Of a stretch of 64,000 nt of DNA, positions 19,683 through 30,713 are shown piece after piece. Both the position numbers and the translations under genes were made by a program. Each line of letters begins with the position of its first letter. The first letter of the stretch is position 1. The notes beneath the pieces were generated by a model. That model had not been told where the DNA came from. It did not search any database and saw only the letters and a program-made list of their open reading frames with translations. Origin of the DNA: Cerrena zonata (taxonomy: Eukaryota > Basidiomycota > Agaricomycetes > Polyporales > Cerrenaceae). The DNA lies in contig JASBNA010000043.1 of NCBI GenBank assembly GCA_038087015.1, forward strand, positions 310,001 through 374,000. The letters run 5' to 3'.

Positions 19683-21194
19683 TCTTACTTCGAAAAAGAA
19701 GAACTTAGAAGAGTAAGGTTTAAACTAATTTAAAAATTTAATACAAATGTTGAAGAAAATTGAATAATCGGATCTTGATACAGTACTAAACCAGAAAGGT
19801 TTTTAGCCTTTTAATGTTGTAAAGCGGGAAAAGTCATAAAACATCGTTTATTGTTCGAGCCAACCCATTACTAGCTTGTCTAATAATCTTCAATAATCCT
19901 TATGGAGACAATAAATCGGTTACATTGACATCCAAGGTATAACCAGCATTTCGGGCCTAATGCGGTTAGATTGTCAATAATAAACCTCCGTACATACACA
20001 CGTATAAAATTATTCATAATATATACACTACCGTTATAGACACCCTGAGAGCATAGACCAGCCAGACGATAGGGATATCCTTGATTCTCTGTTATCTGTC
20101 ACTACTTATCTCTTACTGCTTAACTGTGTTCAATTTGAGAGGTGTTTTGAATTGCCGCAAATTGATGCTATTAATTTGTTTTTTATTTGTTCTCTGTTTT
20201 TTTATTAACATCAGGATAATCTGAAGAGCGATTGGGTAGATGGGTGTAATTCACAGCTTTTATGGGTTACTCCAGTCGAATATAAATCTGTAAACTCTTT
20301 TCAAAAGAGCCTATCTGAAAGATCTGAAAATACGAGTTTTAAATCAAATGCGAGATTTTTGTTATTTGACTGCAAAAAAATGCAAAATATAATTCGTTTC
20401 GCCGTTAAGTATTCAAAAGTTAGAAAAATTGAAGATGTCAGGCCTAGGTAATATGATGAACAGGTAATTTATATTGTTTGACGAATACATCGGTGTTTAC
20501 AAAGTTCAAGAGCTTGCTTTATGTCGTATAATAATACATTCATATCAACTACCAAGTCTCCATAAATCTAGATTGCCAAATTCAAAATGAAATCCGCAAG
20601 ATGAGCAATTCAAATATCGTTTTATTTCAAAGGACTATGGTCAGTTTATGGGTAGTCAGACCTCCAAGTACGTCCAGTAAATACACATACTTTTCAAAAT
20701 GGAAAATCACACACCATAAGACAATAGTTATTACAGCCCAAAGGAACATGCAACCAATAAATAAAAAAGGCAAAGAGGCTGTTAATAGTTTTCGACGTAT
20801 AATTCAACAAATGAAGTCACTAAGGTCTACAGAAAAGAGAAGTACTCGCTTCGCTTTCACTGGCAAAGCAATTTTCTTTATAAATATGCCTCCTCGAAGA
20901 AAGAGAAATAGTACGCTGGTGCGTTATATTGATGATATTGCCTTGAAAAGACGTAAATCAAATCGGAACATCATTACAGCCTGCGGTCAGGCAAAATTCT
21001 GGTTCAAGAACAATCATTTTTCTGGCATTCACCAAACTATTTTATAATTCAATAAACCATAAATAGACTTAATAAAATCCAAAATAAAAGGCAAAAGTCC
21101 TCTATTTCAAGATTTGAAAAAGAAAGTCCCAAATGTTTTCCTCAAAACCAAATTCAAATCGAAAAGCCAGAAAATTATTTTCAACAAGAAAAGC
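19683..21194. other. long gene-poor spacer upstream of tRNA-Lys
   Basis: 1.5 kb. It carries the promoter of the four-TM gene at its left end. A 148-codon ATG ORF at 20601-21047 (+) is basic and shows no domain; I do not support it as a gene. No repeat structure or transposon ends found. Confidence 0.4.
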
Positions 21195-21267
21195 GCCTGG
21201 TTAGCTCAATGGCTAGAGCGTGTGACTTTTAATCACAAGGTTGCGGGTTCGACCCCCGCATCGGGCT
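21195..21267 (+). tRNA. tRNA-Lys(UUU)
   Basis: Full cloverleaf, no intron. Acceptor GCCTGGT pairs with ATCGGGC; the D stem is GCTC/GAGC; the anticodon stem TGTGA/TCACA encloses loop CTTTTAA with anticodon TTT; the T arm is GCGGG-TTCGACC-CCCGC. The B box GGTTCGACCCC is present and a T-run for Pol III termination follows directly (TTTTCTTTTT). The discriminator base reads T, unusual beside the G of S. cerevisiae tRNA-Lys(UUU). All pairings were checked by hand. Confidence 0.93.
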
Positions 21268-22027
21268 TTTCTTTTTGCTCCTCCAATTTTTGTTTTCTCG
21301 ATCCAGTGCTAACCCTACTACATTACACCCACCCAGACCACCTGCTCATCGATCTCGCTTAATGTGGTTATTTCTCCAGGAAAACAGGACCCAACCAGGA
21401 TGATTCAAAATGACTCAATGCAAACGGGAAATACAAAGCGAGCTCCAGGCCATTCCGACTCTTGCCGGGACACCCAGCCAGATTGAACCAATAATATGAC
21501 TTGCGGAGTTTTTGACAGTGCGGACTCCGAAACATCCACCCGGGAGCACAACAAAGTCCCACCAAACTCTCTCAAGGCTACTTGGTACTTACCCATAGGT
21601 ACTAGTAGATACTAGTAGATACCAGTAGGTACCGGCAACGATTTCATCGAATCAGCGAGCTTGTTTTTGAAATTATGCGATCCCGTTGAATTTCGGAGAC
21701 AAAACCGCGACATTTTCCTGGTTTTGGTGGGGCATCCGGTGCGTTGAGAGGCATTCGGAGCGCGCGACATTGGCTAAAGTATGGGAGAATACCCGAAACC
21801 CTTCTCAAATGTCGTTTTGTCATGGATTTTCTCTCAATAAAAAAATTTTTTTTTTTGTTTTGTTAGCAGAAAACGATCGGGTCAAAAAGCACTATAGTTA
21901 GAAAAAAATATCTTTTTAAAAATGTATAGCAACTACTTTTTCTTTTAGATATATCAATTATTTATATATTCTAATTCATAGGCTAAGTAATTGGAGCAAG
22001 ATCCATTAAGTCCATTGCACAAACAAG
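21268..22027. promoter_or_regulatory. tRNA-KGD2 spacer with GC-rich islands and TGTCGCGC motifs
   Basis: 760 bp, more GC-rich than its surroundings between 21360 and 21820. TACTAGTAGA repeats twice near 21600-21620, followed by CCAGTAGGTACCGG. The motif seen at 9326 recurs on the other strand as CCGCGACATTTT (21705-21716) and GCGCGACATT (21762-21771), with a partial AAATGTCG at 21807-21814. No LTR-type ends were found despite the tRNA neighbourhood. Confidence 0.45.
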
Positions 22028-23371
22028 ATGTTATCTAGAAGTATTAGATCAACTAGTCGTGGTTTACCCCGTTTAAGTAAGAATGGGTTAAATGCTAAAC
22101 CAATGATTAATTTAAATTTAAAAATTGCATCAATTAATTCAAGTAGATCATTATCATTTTCCAATAGACCGGTTAATAACTTTAGTATGATTAATTTACA
22201 ACAAAGACGTTTGGCTTCTCAAAGTGTTAAAGTTCCCGAAATGGCTGAATCTATTACTGAAGGTACTTTATCAGCTTTTAGTAAAGAAGTCGGTGAATTT
22301 GTTAGTCAAGATGAAACCATTGCTACCATTGAAACTGATAAGATTGATGTTGAAGTCAATGCTCCAGTTAGTGGTACTATTACTGAATTCTTGGTTAATG
22401 TTGAAGATACTGTTGAAGTTGGTCAAGAAATTATTAAGATAGAAGAAGGTGATGCTCCTGCCGGTGGTGCTGCTCCAAAGAAGGAAGAACCAAAGGAAGA
22501 ACCAAAGAAGGAAGAACCAAAGAAGGAAGAACCAAAGAAGGAAGAACCAAAGAAAGAAGAACCAAAGAAGGAAGAACCAAAGAAGGAAGAACCAAAGAAA
22601 GAACAACCAAAGAAAGAACAACCAAAAGAAACTAAACAAGAATCAACCCCAAGCTTCACCAATTTCTCTAGAAATGAAGAACGTGTTAAAATGAACAGAA
22701 TGAGATTAAGAATTGCTGAACGTTTGAAGGAATCTCAAAATACCGCTGCTTCCTTAACTACTTTTAATGAAGTTGATATGTCTAATTTAATGGATATGAG
22801 AAAATTATATAAAGATGAAATGTTAGAAGCTACCGGTATTAAATTAGGTTTTATGGGTGCTTTTGCCAAAGCATCTACTTTAGCTGCTAAAACCATTCCT
22901 GCAGTTAATGCTAGTATCGAAAATAACGATACCATGGTTTTCAGAGATTATACTGATATTTCTGTTGCTGTTGCCACTCCAAAAGGCTTAGTTACTCCAG
23001 TTGTTAGAAACGCTGAATCCTTATCAATCTTGGGTATTGAAAAAGAAATTTCTAACTTGGGTAAAAAAGCTAGAGATGGTAAATTAACTTTAGAAGATAT
23101 GACCGGTGGTACTTTCACCATTTCAAATGGTGGTGTTTTCGGTTCCTTATACGGTACTCCAATCATTAACTTACCTCAAACCGCTGTTTTAGGTTTACAT
23201 GGTGTTAAACAAAGACCAGTCACTGTTAATGGTGAAATTGTTTCAAGACCAATGATGTACATGGCTTTAACTTATGATCACAGAGTCTTGGATGGTCGTG
23301 AAGCTGTTACCTTCTTGAAAACCGTTAAAGAATTAATCGAAGATCCAAGAAAGATGTTATTATTACAATAG
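22028..23371 (+). CDS. KGD2: dihydrolipoamide succinyltransferase (E2 of alpha-ketoglutarate dehydrogenase)
   Basis: Mitochondrial TCA-cycle enzyme core transferring succinyl groups from lipoyl-lysine to CoA. It has 447 residues. A mitochondrial presequence rich in R, S and N spans about 1-62. The lipoyl domain at 65-142 carries the lipoylated Lys in ETDKIDVEV (about 105). The linker at 152-208 is built from KKEEP repeats. The catalytic domain has active-site DHRVLDG (His about 418) and [13 protein letters not shown]. There is no obvious E1/E3-binding domain, as in eukaryotic E2o proteins. The linker is encoded by an almost perfect short DNA repeat. Frame intact. Confidence 0.96.
   Translation: MLSRSIRSTSRGLPRLSKNGLNAKPMINLNLKIASINSSRSLSFSNRPVNNFSMINLQQRRLASQSVKVPEMAESITEGTLSAFSKEVGEFVSQDETIATIETDKIDVEVNAPVSGTITEFLVNVEDTVEVGQEIIKIEEGDAPAGGAAPKKEEPKEEPKKEEPKKEEPKKEEPKKEEPKKEEPKKEEPKKEQPKKEQPKETKQESTPSFTNFSRNEERVKMNRMRLRIAERLKESQNTAASLTTFNEVDMSNLMDMRKLYKDEMLEATGIKLGFMGAFAKASTLAAKTIPAVNASIENNDTMVFRDYTDISVAVATPKGLVTPVVRNAESLSILGIEKEISNLGKKARDGKLTLEDMTGGTFTISNGGVFGSLYGTPIINLPQTAVLGLHGVKQRPVTVNGEIVSRPMMYMALTYDHRVLDGREAVTFLKTVKELIEDPRKMLLLQ
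22489..22630 (+). repeat. in-frame 15-bp coding repeat, KEEPK linker of KGD2
   Basis: About nine copies of a unit like AAGGAAGAACCAAAG, with variants carrying AAAGAA or GAACAA. It encodes (K/E)EEPKK and then EQPKK. Copy number in such arrays usually varies between strains. Confidence 0.9.
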
Positions 23372-23548
23372 ATTCTTTGATATCCGATTTTGAATCTCTA
23401 TTTATAATATAAAAAATTTTTTGTCAGTACGTTTTGTAGAGACCTCATTTTTTTTTTTGTTTTTCTACTGTTAACTATTTTGAATTTTTTCACTATTTGA
23501 CCTTTCATTCAAAGTAATATTTGATCTTTGATTCAAATTAAGGCAGAC

Positions 23549-25378
23549 ATGTCGAGAAGACAGCTTACGTTTCTAAGGCATGTTGGTTCCATGAGCAAAC
23601 CGTATATGGAATCAAATCATATACCGGAAGCGTCTGCTCAGTTAATGGAAGATATCTACGATGAATCAAAATTGAAAGGTCATAGAAGGAAATTAATCAA
23701 TACTACGAATAGGATCATACTATCAAATCATTACAAAAAACTAAGAGAAAAGATTGTTGAAAACTTCGCTCAACCAGACAACACTGATGTCTTATTCAAG
23801 GAATCCACTAGCAAATCGTTAAATATCCCGTTTCAAGAATTTCTTAATCCCCAACAGCCAACCTTATCATACTCCAATATTTATATAAGAAATTCAATAG
23901 AATTATTAGTCCAATCATTAATAACCTCAATATTGGTGGAATTCAATCTACGCTGTGCGTTCAAACAAGAGTTCCGTGATCAAGAATATTTCTTAAAAGA
24001 AGAATCATATCTTTCGAAAATCCCCGATGAAAATTCAAAATACGAAATACTTAAAATATTGACAAAAGTATACCAACTGGAAGAGCAGCCAAATTCAATT
24101 GAGGAATTTGTCAAAAGTCTTGATCAAGAATCGGTTGATTATTTATTAGATATTGACTTAAAACAAAATCCTCAGTTTGCTTCATTAGAACAGTATCGAG
24201 AGGATTTTAATTTTATTAAATCTTCGAGGTTTTTAAATTATTCCAAGTCAGATGTTTCAAGGTTTGTTAAAAATGAATGTGTGATTAGCTTCAATCTGGT
24301 TGAGATAAATAATAATGAATATTTAACCAAGTTTAAAAACATTTTTAAAAGCTATGAATCAGATGATACTAAATTTAAACACCTTAATTTATTAACCAAG
24401 TTAACCAATGCATTAATTAGTTCTAGAACTTATACCCCCGATATAAGCATATTCAAATATTTGCTAGACAAATTTGATCAGTATGGTTTATTAAACTATC
24501 AAACACTAGTTGTTGATTCTTTACCACCATATCAATTCATGAGATCAGTTTTATCAAGTTCAAGCCAAATTAAGTCTCCAAAAATAGCTCAATCATACCA
24601 GACATTAGTTGAGGAAGACCCAGAAATACTAACTTCCTTGTTGAAATACTACGTTAAGCAAGATGATTCGAAAGGATTCAAAGAGTTATTACAGTACTTC
24701 AGATTGAACGAAATTAAAGAAAATAATAAATCTTTATCCAACTCTGCCGCTGCCCCCTTTTTATCCAAATCAAGATTTTCAAGCAAATTCGCCGAAATCA
24801 TGCCTATGATTACTTTCAACTGTTCAAACCCTATACTAATTTCAAGCGAAGTTATATTAATTGCCATTGAAGGTTGTATAAAATTTAGTTTGTTTGAATA
24901 TATCGATCTAATATTTAATAAGAGAGTAATTTATTCAACAAAAGAGAACAATAAAATCGCTCTCTGGTTGGGGAAATCTTCGAAGGTGTCAGAAACAGAA
25001 CAAGCATTATTAATATCAAAAGGTTTAACTCTAAATGAGTTTGAACTGAAACTTTTCAATAAGAAAATTTTCAGTCTTTTATTACAAGCAAGTGCAAAAT
25101 CAAATGACTTAGGAAGAATCATGTGGTTAGTTCCTCATCTAAATGAATATTTAAAGAATAAATTACAGAATGACGACTGCAAAAATCATATTGAATTTAT
25201 TAAGCATCACGTCGCGAATAACACTGAAACCTCAGAAGAGTTCACCGCAAAGGATTCTTCGAGCCCGATAGATCTAGAGTTCATTAGAACAATCTACAAT
25301 ACCTTAACGATTTTGAAAGTCGAAGGTTTGGTATTGACTTACGATCGTATCTTCGACTTTAAGTCGATTGTTAAGTAG
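23549..25378 (+). CDS. predicted helical protein, possibly mitochondrial expression factor
   Basis: Not recognised with certainty. First ATG at 23549 gives 609 residues; the frame runs upstream only through non-ATG codons. The N-terminus MSRRQLTFLRHVGSMSKPY is basic and hydroxylated, compatible with mitochondrial import. The rest is helix-rich with degenerate repeats (EDPEILTSLLKYYVKQDDSK, FEYIDLIFNKRV) reminiscent of PPR-like translational activators of the Atp22/Aep type; this is inference. It lies 161 bp upstream of TRM112. Frame intact. Confidence 0.6.
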   Translation: MSRRQLTFLRHVGSMSKPYMESNHIPEASAQLMEDIYDESKLKGHRRKLINTTNRIILSNHYKKLREKIVENFAQPDNTDVLFKESTSKSLNIPFQEFLNPQQPTLSYSNIYIRNSIELLVQSLITSILVEFNLRCAFKQEFRDQEYFLKEESYLSKIPDENSKYEILKILTKVYQLEEQPNSIEEFVKSLDQESVDYLLDIDLKQNPQFASLEQYREDFNFIKSSRFLNYSKSDVSRFVKNECVISFNLVEINNNEYLTKFKNIFKSYESDDTKFKHLNLLTKLTNALISSRTYTPDISIFKYLLDKFDQYGLLNYQTLVVDSLPPYQFMRSVLSSSSQIKSPKIAQSYQTLVEEDPEILTSLLKYYVKQDDSKGFKELLQYFRLNEIKENNKSLSNSAAAPFLSKSRFSSKFAEIMPMITFNCSNPILISSEVILIAIEGCIKFSLFEYIDLIFNKRVIYSTKENNKIALWLGKSSKVSETEQALLISKGLTLNEFELKLFNKKIFSLLLQASAKSNDLGRIMWLVPHLNEYLKNKLQNDDCKNHIEFIKHHVANNTETSEEFTAKDSSSPIDLEFIRTIYNTLTILKVEGLVLTYDRIFDFKSIVK

Positions 25379-25380
25379 CA

Positions 25381-25390
25381 GTCACGTGAC
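25381..25390. promoter_or_regulatory. palindromic Cbf1-type box GTCACGTGAC
   Basis: Perfect 10-bp palindrome two bases after the upstream gene's stop and 150 bp before the TRM112 ATG. It matches the Cbf1 (CDEI) core RTCACGTG. Given the tiny intergenic space it probably serves TRM112. Confidence 0.5.
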
Positions 25391-25539
25391 TCTCATCACC
25401 AAAATTTCAATTTTTTTTTTTTTAAATAATTTTTTTCATTTTTGAATCATTATCTTCACCACCACCACCACAACACCCAGTTGAAGACGTTCAAGAGACT
25501 CCTAGGCAGTCAAGACGATCCACAAAAATAAAACAAAAA

Positions 25540-25929
25540 ATGAAATTCTTAACTACCAATTTCGTAAAGTGTGCAGTTAAAAGCTGCAACGCATCAACAG
25601 AATCATTCCCATTAAAATACACCGAATGTGAGTTAGCACAAGAAGAACAGGAATACAACCCTGAGTTTCTCTGTCATATGCTAGAAAGATTGGATTGGGA
25701 TGCAGTCGTCAAGGTGGCCAAAGATTTAGGCAATAATCAATTACCTCCAAATAAACCAACCGAGTTAGACCCAATAATGGAAGATGACCAACTCATCTTA
25801 AAAGATTTACACGCTTTACTAATCGAAACTCAAATCTTAGAAGGGAAAATGACTTGCAATAACTGTGGCCATATCTACTATATCAAGAACTCCGTTCCAA
25901 ACTTCCTTTTACCTCCTCATTTATGTTAA
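25540..25929 (+). CDS. TRM112: Trm112 methyltransferase activator
   Basis: Small zinc protein that activates and stabilises several methyltransferases acting on tRNA, rRNA and eRF1 (Trm9, Trm11, Bud23, Mtq2). The 129 residues are the usual length. Zinc ligands are visible: C11 and C16 (VKCAVKSC) and C106/C109 (MTCNNCGH). The central helices contain NPEFLCHMLERLDWDAVVKV. The conserved C-terminal end reads YYIKNSVPNFLLPPHLC. ATG follows an A-rich leader. Frame intact. Confidence 0.96.
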   Translation: MKFLTTNFVKCAVKSCNASTESFPLKYTECELAQEEQEYNPEFLCHMLERLDWDAVVKVAKDLGNNQLPPNKPTELDPIMEDDQLILKDLHALLIETQILEGKMTCNNCGHIYYIKNSVPNFLLPPHLC

Positions 25930-26687
25930 ATAGTCATGATCTCTTAGTATGTACCATAGCATTATATAATTCAAGTCCCAGCATCACCGTCTTGTAAACG
26001 CAACCGTCATTAAGACCGTTGGTATCTCGATAGCATCCTTAGATCAACGTCAACAAATAGAACGTTACTCCCACCCGTACACCTTAGCAAATATTGGCTG
26101 AGTTCGTTGCTCAAAATTGGCTCTCCTTTATATTTTTTTTTTTTTCTTTTTTGGTGATGAATTTTTGTAATTTCATTGAAAGTGCCAGATTCAATCTTAG
26201 TCCTTGCTTTTCTTCTTGTTCCTATTCAATCCTTTGAAGTTTACCTTTGGTTTACTATCTCTCATATTCTGATCTTGAGAAGTTTGGTGTTATCCATTTC
26301 TTTCATCAGAGGTTGTGTCAAACCAGCATTTTTACTGACACATAATCAAACCGTCATTCAAGACCATCACCAGATCTTGCTACTTTGATAAACACATTAG
26401 TTTTTTCAAGAAATTGAAGGGTTTGCTAATTACTCGTTCGTTTTTAAACTCTTGCCCCAATCTTCCTGTCACTTGTCTTTGTTCTCGTGGCTTATCGGCA
26501 AGATCCATCATTGTTTAAAGCTCATTCATTTTGTACATTTTGCCTAAAAAAACAAAATACAAAACAAGTTTATAGAGATTTTTAATTATCGACTTGCCAA
26601 TAATATTGAATTATTGATTAGTTACTTGAATTTTAATTGGAGTTTTTCACGTATCTATATCTTAATTGCCTTGATTTTTAGCCAATT
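25930..26687. other. TRM112-FPK1-like intergenic
   Basis: 758 bp; long promoter region of the kinase gene with T-rich tracts near 26130-26155. The 70-codon ORF in it starts at a non-ATG codon and is not supported. No motif identified with confidence. Confidence 0.4.
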
Positions 26688-29492
26688 ATGGTTAGCTTAC
26701 AACAGCCGGTCACTCATTCATCAAATTATTCAAATATGAGTTCAGGTACTAACTTGAAATCGATTCATTCTAATAATCAACCCAGAAACAATCAATTGGG
26801 ACAGGATTTCTCAACTGAATACGGGTTGAAAGCTCCTCCGGTGATCAAGTCTAACTATGATGAATCAAACGAGTCCACCCATTATAGCTCTTCTAGAAAC
26901 GGTCACAGCCATTCTGATAGTCACAGTAGTAGCTTGAGTAAAGAAAGTCAAAATGATTATACTGGTTCAAAAACTTTGAATAGATCAAGATCAATTTCAA
27001 TCACAAAATTCCTATTTAATAACAAGGAAACTAGTCAAACTCCAGAGTCAAATTATTCATCTCTGAATCAGCATAATGACTCTATTGAAAAGGATGATGA
27101 CCATTTAGAAGATAAAAAACAACCTAGTTTTATAAAATTGAAAAATTTTTTCAAATTATCATCACCTTCTCCAAGCATACATTCCCATGAAAGTAATCAT
27201 TCCAGCAATAAAAATTCAAATTCAAATCTCAACACGAATGCAACTAATACCTCCAATACAGTAAGCACTCCAGTTAAAAGTAATGTTAACTCTCATGGCG
27301 ATATGTTTATTTCTCCAGTTATTGATAGCCCGGACAAAGAAACGTCGCCAACAAAGACTCAGGAAAGTCCAAGTGTCATGAGACGTTTCATGCTCGGAAG
27401 GAAAAGATCAATGTCTACACCTAATCATAGCAGGGTTAGCAGTAACACCAGTAATGGTTTGGAAAATAATACGAAACCAAGCTTAAATAATATACAAATA
27501 CCTGAAATCAAAGAAACTGCACCTCCAAATTCGAACAGTCCCTTAGTAAATTCAAATTTATATTTTGCTCATCAAGGATTACCTCCTCATTTAGATTCGA
27601 GCAATAATTTAAATCCATCAAATATAGAGGAGTCTGCTTTAAATAAAGGTGATGTGGCAGTTTCTCTCAGACACAATGACTCTGTGTTTTCATTGAATAA
27701 TCATAAAATTTCTCCTTCGACCAATACCAAAGATGATCTATTAACTACTCCAGATATCTTGAAACCTCCAAAAATTCATACCTCTTCCTCTTCCCAAGGT
27801 TCCTCAAGCGAAGAATCAGTAGCTGAAATTCAAAATGCTCTGTTTTCTCGTAACAATTCATTATCCTTACCTCCTTCTCCTTTGAATCATTTATCAGCTT
27901 CTCCCTCAATGAATTATGGTAGCTCAAAAAATAGTACCACTACTCTAGATCAAAGAAATTCCAATTTAGATTCAGAAGCTTTAAGTCCTCCTACTCCATC
28001 CACCCCTTTCCAAAGAACTTTAAGAAGAGTGGCTTCAGCTCCTTTAGTTCATAGATTATTAAACGATAATTCCATAAAACCACCAGCTTCAGAATCATCA
28101 GTTCATCATCTTGGTAATGATGATGAATTTGATATCAATAAGCACATCGGTGAATTGAATATGCCAAGGAGTAGACCAAGAACATACACCCAAGGCCGTA
28201 TGTATTCTCATTCTGCTACTAAGATTATGGAAGCTCAAGTAGATCAAGGATGCTTTGAAAAAATCAAACTTCTAGGAAAAGGTGATGTGGGTAAGGTTTA
28301 TCTTGTTAAAGAAAAAGTTTCATCAAAATTGTATGCAATGAAAGTATTGAATAAAAAGGAAATGATTGAAAGAAATAAAATTAAGCGGGCGTTGGCCGAA
28401 CAAGAGATTTTGGCCACTTCAAATCATCCTTTTATTGTTACTTTATACCATTCATTTCAATCCCGAGATCATTTATACTTATGTATGGAATATTGTATGG
28501 GTGGTGAATTTTTCAGAGCTTTACAAACTAGGGAGACAAAATCGATTAGTGAGAATGATGCAAAATTTTATGCTGCAGAAGTTACTGCTGCTTTAGAGTA
28601 TTTACATCTTATGGGGTTTATTTACCGTGACTTAAAACCGGAAAATATATTATTACATCAATCGGGTCATATTATGTTGAGTGACTTTGATTTATCAAAA
28701 CAATCAGAAAGTACTAAAAATCCAGAAATATTCTTTAGCAAGAATTCTCACGGTTTATCAAATGGAAATAATGGACCAACTCTTGATACCAAAGCATGTA
28801 TTGATGGATTTAGAACGAATTCATTTGTTGGTACCGAAGAGTACATTGCCCCAGAAGTTATCAGAGGTAAAGGTCATACAAGTGCGGTTGATTGGTGGAC
28901 ACTTGGTATCTTTATTTATGAAATGTTATATGGAACAACACCGTTTAAAGGTAAAGATCGTAAGAAAACTTTTGGTAATGTTTTGAAGAAGGATGTTAAA
29001 TTTTTAGACTCGCAATCCATTTCTTCAAATTGTAAGAGTTTAATTAAAAAATTATTGATCAAGGATGAAACGAAAAGATTAGGATCTAAGACTGGTGCAT
29101 CGGATATAAAGAATCACATTTTTTTCAAGAACACTCAATGGGCATTATTAAGAAATCAAAAACCACCTATGATACCGGTATTGACCAAGGCCAAGAGTCA
29201 AAATCAATTATCACCAAAAAATTTTGAAGCAGACGAAAATGCGGATTTGAAGAAGTCCCCAGATTCAAGCAATGCTAATGACGATCAGGACATTACGAAT
29301 GTAAAACCTAGTAATCCCGATGATCCATTTGCTAATTTCAGTTCGGTAACACTCAATTATAACGAGAATGAGGCTAATGATTCATCTGTATTATACAGTT
29401 CAGATAATGCAATTTATACTAGTGTTTCTTATACAATGACGAATAAAAATGGAGTTAGCCCCAGAAAACAAAAGGGATTTCTCCAGCGATGA
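26688..29492 (+). CDS. AGC kinase of the Fpk1/Kin82 (flippase kinase) family
   Basis: Ser/Thr kinase that in yeast phosphorylates the Dnf1/Dnf2 lipid flippases and so controls membrane asymmetry; homologue of fungal nrc-2. It has 934 residues. Residues 1-510 are disordered, Ser/Asn-rich, with basic KRSMSTP and RRVASAP motifs likely phosphorylated. The kinase domain starts at about 523: G-loop GKGDVGKV (about 529), Lys in YAMKV (about 550), catalytic IYRDLKPEN (YRD in place of HRD), and DFDLSKQ in place of DFG, diagnostic of this AGC group. There is an insert before GTEEYIAPE, and a hydrophobic-motif-like [10 protein letters not shown] in the tail. The window shows one copy; whether it equals FPK1 or KIN82 cannot be told. 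Confidence 0.92.
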   Translation: MVSLQQPVTHSSNYSNMSSGTNLKSIHSNNQPRNNQLGQDFSTEYGLKAPPVIKSNYDESNESTHYSSSRNGHSHSDSHSSSLSKESQNDYTGSKTLNRSRSISITKFLFNNKETSQTPESNYSSLNQHNDSIEKDDDHLEDKKQPSFIKLKNFFKLSSPSPSIHSHESNHSSNKNSNSNLNTNATNTSNTVSTPVKSNVNSHGDMFISPVIDSPDKETSPTKTQESPSVMRRFMLGRKRSMSTPNHSRVSSNTSNGLENNTKPSLNNIQIPEIKETAPPNSNSPLVNSNLYFAHQGLPPHLDSSNNLNPSNIEESALNKGDVAVSLRHNDSVFSLNNHKISPSTNTKDDLLTTPDILKPPKIHTSSSSQGSSSEESVAEIQNALFSRNNSLSLPPSPLNHLSASPSMNYGSSKNSTTTLDQRNSNLDSEALSPPTPSTPFQRTLRRVASAPLVHRLLNDNSIKPPASESSVHHLGNDDEFDINKHIGELNMPRSRPRTYTQGRMYSHSATKIMEAQVDQGCFEKIKLLGKGDVGKVYLVKEKVSSKLYAMKVLNKKEMIERNKIKRALAEQEILATSNHPFIVTLYHSFQSRDHLYLCMEYCMGGEFFRALQTRETKSISENDAKFYAAEVTAALEYLHLMGFIYRDLKPENILLHQSGHIMLSDFDLSKQSESTKNPEIFFSKNSHGLSNGNNGPTLDTKACIDGFRTNSFVGTEEYIAPEVIRGKGHTSAVDWWTLGIFIYEMLYGTTPFKGKDRKKTFGNVLKKDVKFLDSQSISSNCKSLIKKLLIKDETKRLGSKTGASDIKNHIFFKNTQWALLRNQKPPMIPVLTKAKSQNQLSPKNFEADENADLKKSPDSSNANDDQDITNVKPSNPDDPFANFSSVTLNYNENEANDSSVLYSSDNAIYTSVSYTMTNKNGVSPRKQKGFLQR

Positions 29493-29858
29493 ATGTTATA
29501 TAATGATGAAGTGACATGACTTTATAAATTTTTTTTTTTTACTTTATGTTTGTAAAGGTTTTTATATTTTTTCTTTTCTTTCTTTCTTCTCTGTTCGTTT
29601 TAATAAATGGTTAAGAATGATTTGAGTGTAGTACAAGCAATGAGCTATAATTATAATTATAATTTTTATTAAAAGTATCTATTGAAAAAAAAAGATCAAA
29701 GAAATGAAGTACTAACCGAAAATTCATCAGACGGATTAGAAAGGCAAATAATTATTATACAAGACCCAATGAAAGGGTTAATTCAATTGAAAAAGGGGGG
29801 CATAAGTCGTTTTAAATATTTTTTTTTTTTTAATTTGAATCCACTAGTTTTTTAATCC
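29493..29858. other. convergent 3' region
   Basis: 366 bp between two convergent genes, with T-runs (29528-29540), a TATAATTATAATTATAATT tract near 29645 and A/T homopolymers. This is consistent with polyadenylation regions on both strands. Confidence 0.45.
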
Positions 29859-30713
29859 TTAACAGCTAACCAAATCGATAATACTTAATTCAACAGCGGC
29901 ACATTGAGCAGCAATGTTTTCATCATATAAATTGTAGAAATCACCAGAAGCACATTGGTAGAAGGTAGTTTGATCACCCAAGGCTAATAAACCTTCAGAA
30001 GTAACTGACCAACCAGCGGCGTAGATAGAACCTTCTTGAGGAGGAGGACCATCGAATTGGAATTGTCTATTAGCAACAATGGCACCAATTCTACCTTTGG
30101 AGTCAGTTAAAACAGAAGATTTTAATTCCATGGATAAAGCACTTGAACCCATACAAGCTTGAGGGATGTCACCATCAGATTTATCATCAGCAGAAGCAGT
30201 TTCAGTTGATTGTTGAACTTGGCCATCACCGATTTGAGAAGCAACGTTAGCGGAGGTAGCAGCAGTTTGGTGTTGAATTTGACCATCACCGATTTGGTTA
30301 ATAACGGAGGCGGTTTGTGCGGTTTGATGTTGGATTTGACCATCACCGATTTGGTTAACGACAGAAGCAGTAGTTTGAGCGGTTTGATGTTGAATTTGAC
30401 CATCACCAATTTGGTTAATGACAGATGCAGTAGTTGGTTTTGGAGCAGTATAAGTTTCAGAAGTTTGTTGTTGAATTTGACCATCACCGATTTGGTTAAC
30501 AACACCATCTCTTTTAGCAGGAGCAGAAGAAGCAGAAGCACAAGCATCAGAAACGGTTTTAATAGAAATACCGAATTTATGAGTGTGATCAGTGCTAGCA
30601 CCAGTTGGAGCAGAACCGGTTGGGGTTAAAGTAGTCCAAGGTTCAGAAGGAACAGTGGCAGCCAAGGAAGTAGCAGCGAAGGCAGAAGCAGTAAAAACGG
30701 TAGAGTATTTCAT
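29859..30713 (-). CDS. PIR1: PIR-family cell-wall protein
   Basis: Cell-wall mannoprotein linked to beta-1,3-glucan through alkali-labile ester bonds at repeat glutamines. It has 284 residues. A signal peptide ends at about 19 ([19 protein letters not shown]). A Kex2 site PAKR lies at about 66-69. Five PIR repeats follow, each with QIGDGQIQ or QIGDGQVQ. The C-terminal four-Cys module includes [25 protein letters not shown] and terminal LVSC. ATG 30713 is the first Met. The repeat style [11 protein letters not shown] resembles Candida Pir1. Frame intact. Confidence 0.94.
   Translation of the reverse strand: MKYSTVFTASAFAATSLAATVPSEPWTTLTPTGSAPTGASTDHTHKFGISIKTVSDACASASSAPAKRDGVVNQIGDGQIQQQTSETYTAPKPTTASVINQIGDGQIQHQTAQTTASVVNQIGDGQIQHQTAQTASVINQIGDGQIQHQTAATSANVASQIGDGQVQQSTETASADDKSDGDIPQACMGSSALSMELKSSVLTDSKGRIGAIVANRQFQFDGPPPQEGSIYAAGWSVTSEGLLALGDQTTFYQCASGDFYNLYDENIAAQCAAVELSIIDLVSC

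Noticed and set aside
20434..20572. Possible short first exon (MSGLGNMMN) with GTAATT donor and TAG acceptor
   Set aside because: No acceptor restored a frame into the downstream ORF, and GTAATT is not the usual donor.
20601..21047. 148-codon ATG ORF on + upstream of tRNA-Lys
   Set aside because: Basic, unpatterned protein, no domain, lies in a gene-poor spacer. Could be a species-specific gene but nothing in it supports that.
21268..22027. LTR or Ty remnant next to the tRNA
   Set aside because: GC-rich and with short repeats, but no TG...CA ends, target duplication or reverse-transcriptase remnants.
22271..22662. Long antisense ORFs over KGD2
   Set aside because: Mirror of the KEEPK coding repeat; low-complexity Phe/Leu/Ser products.
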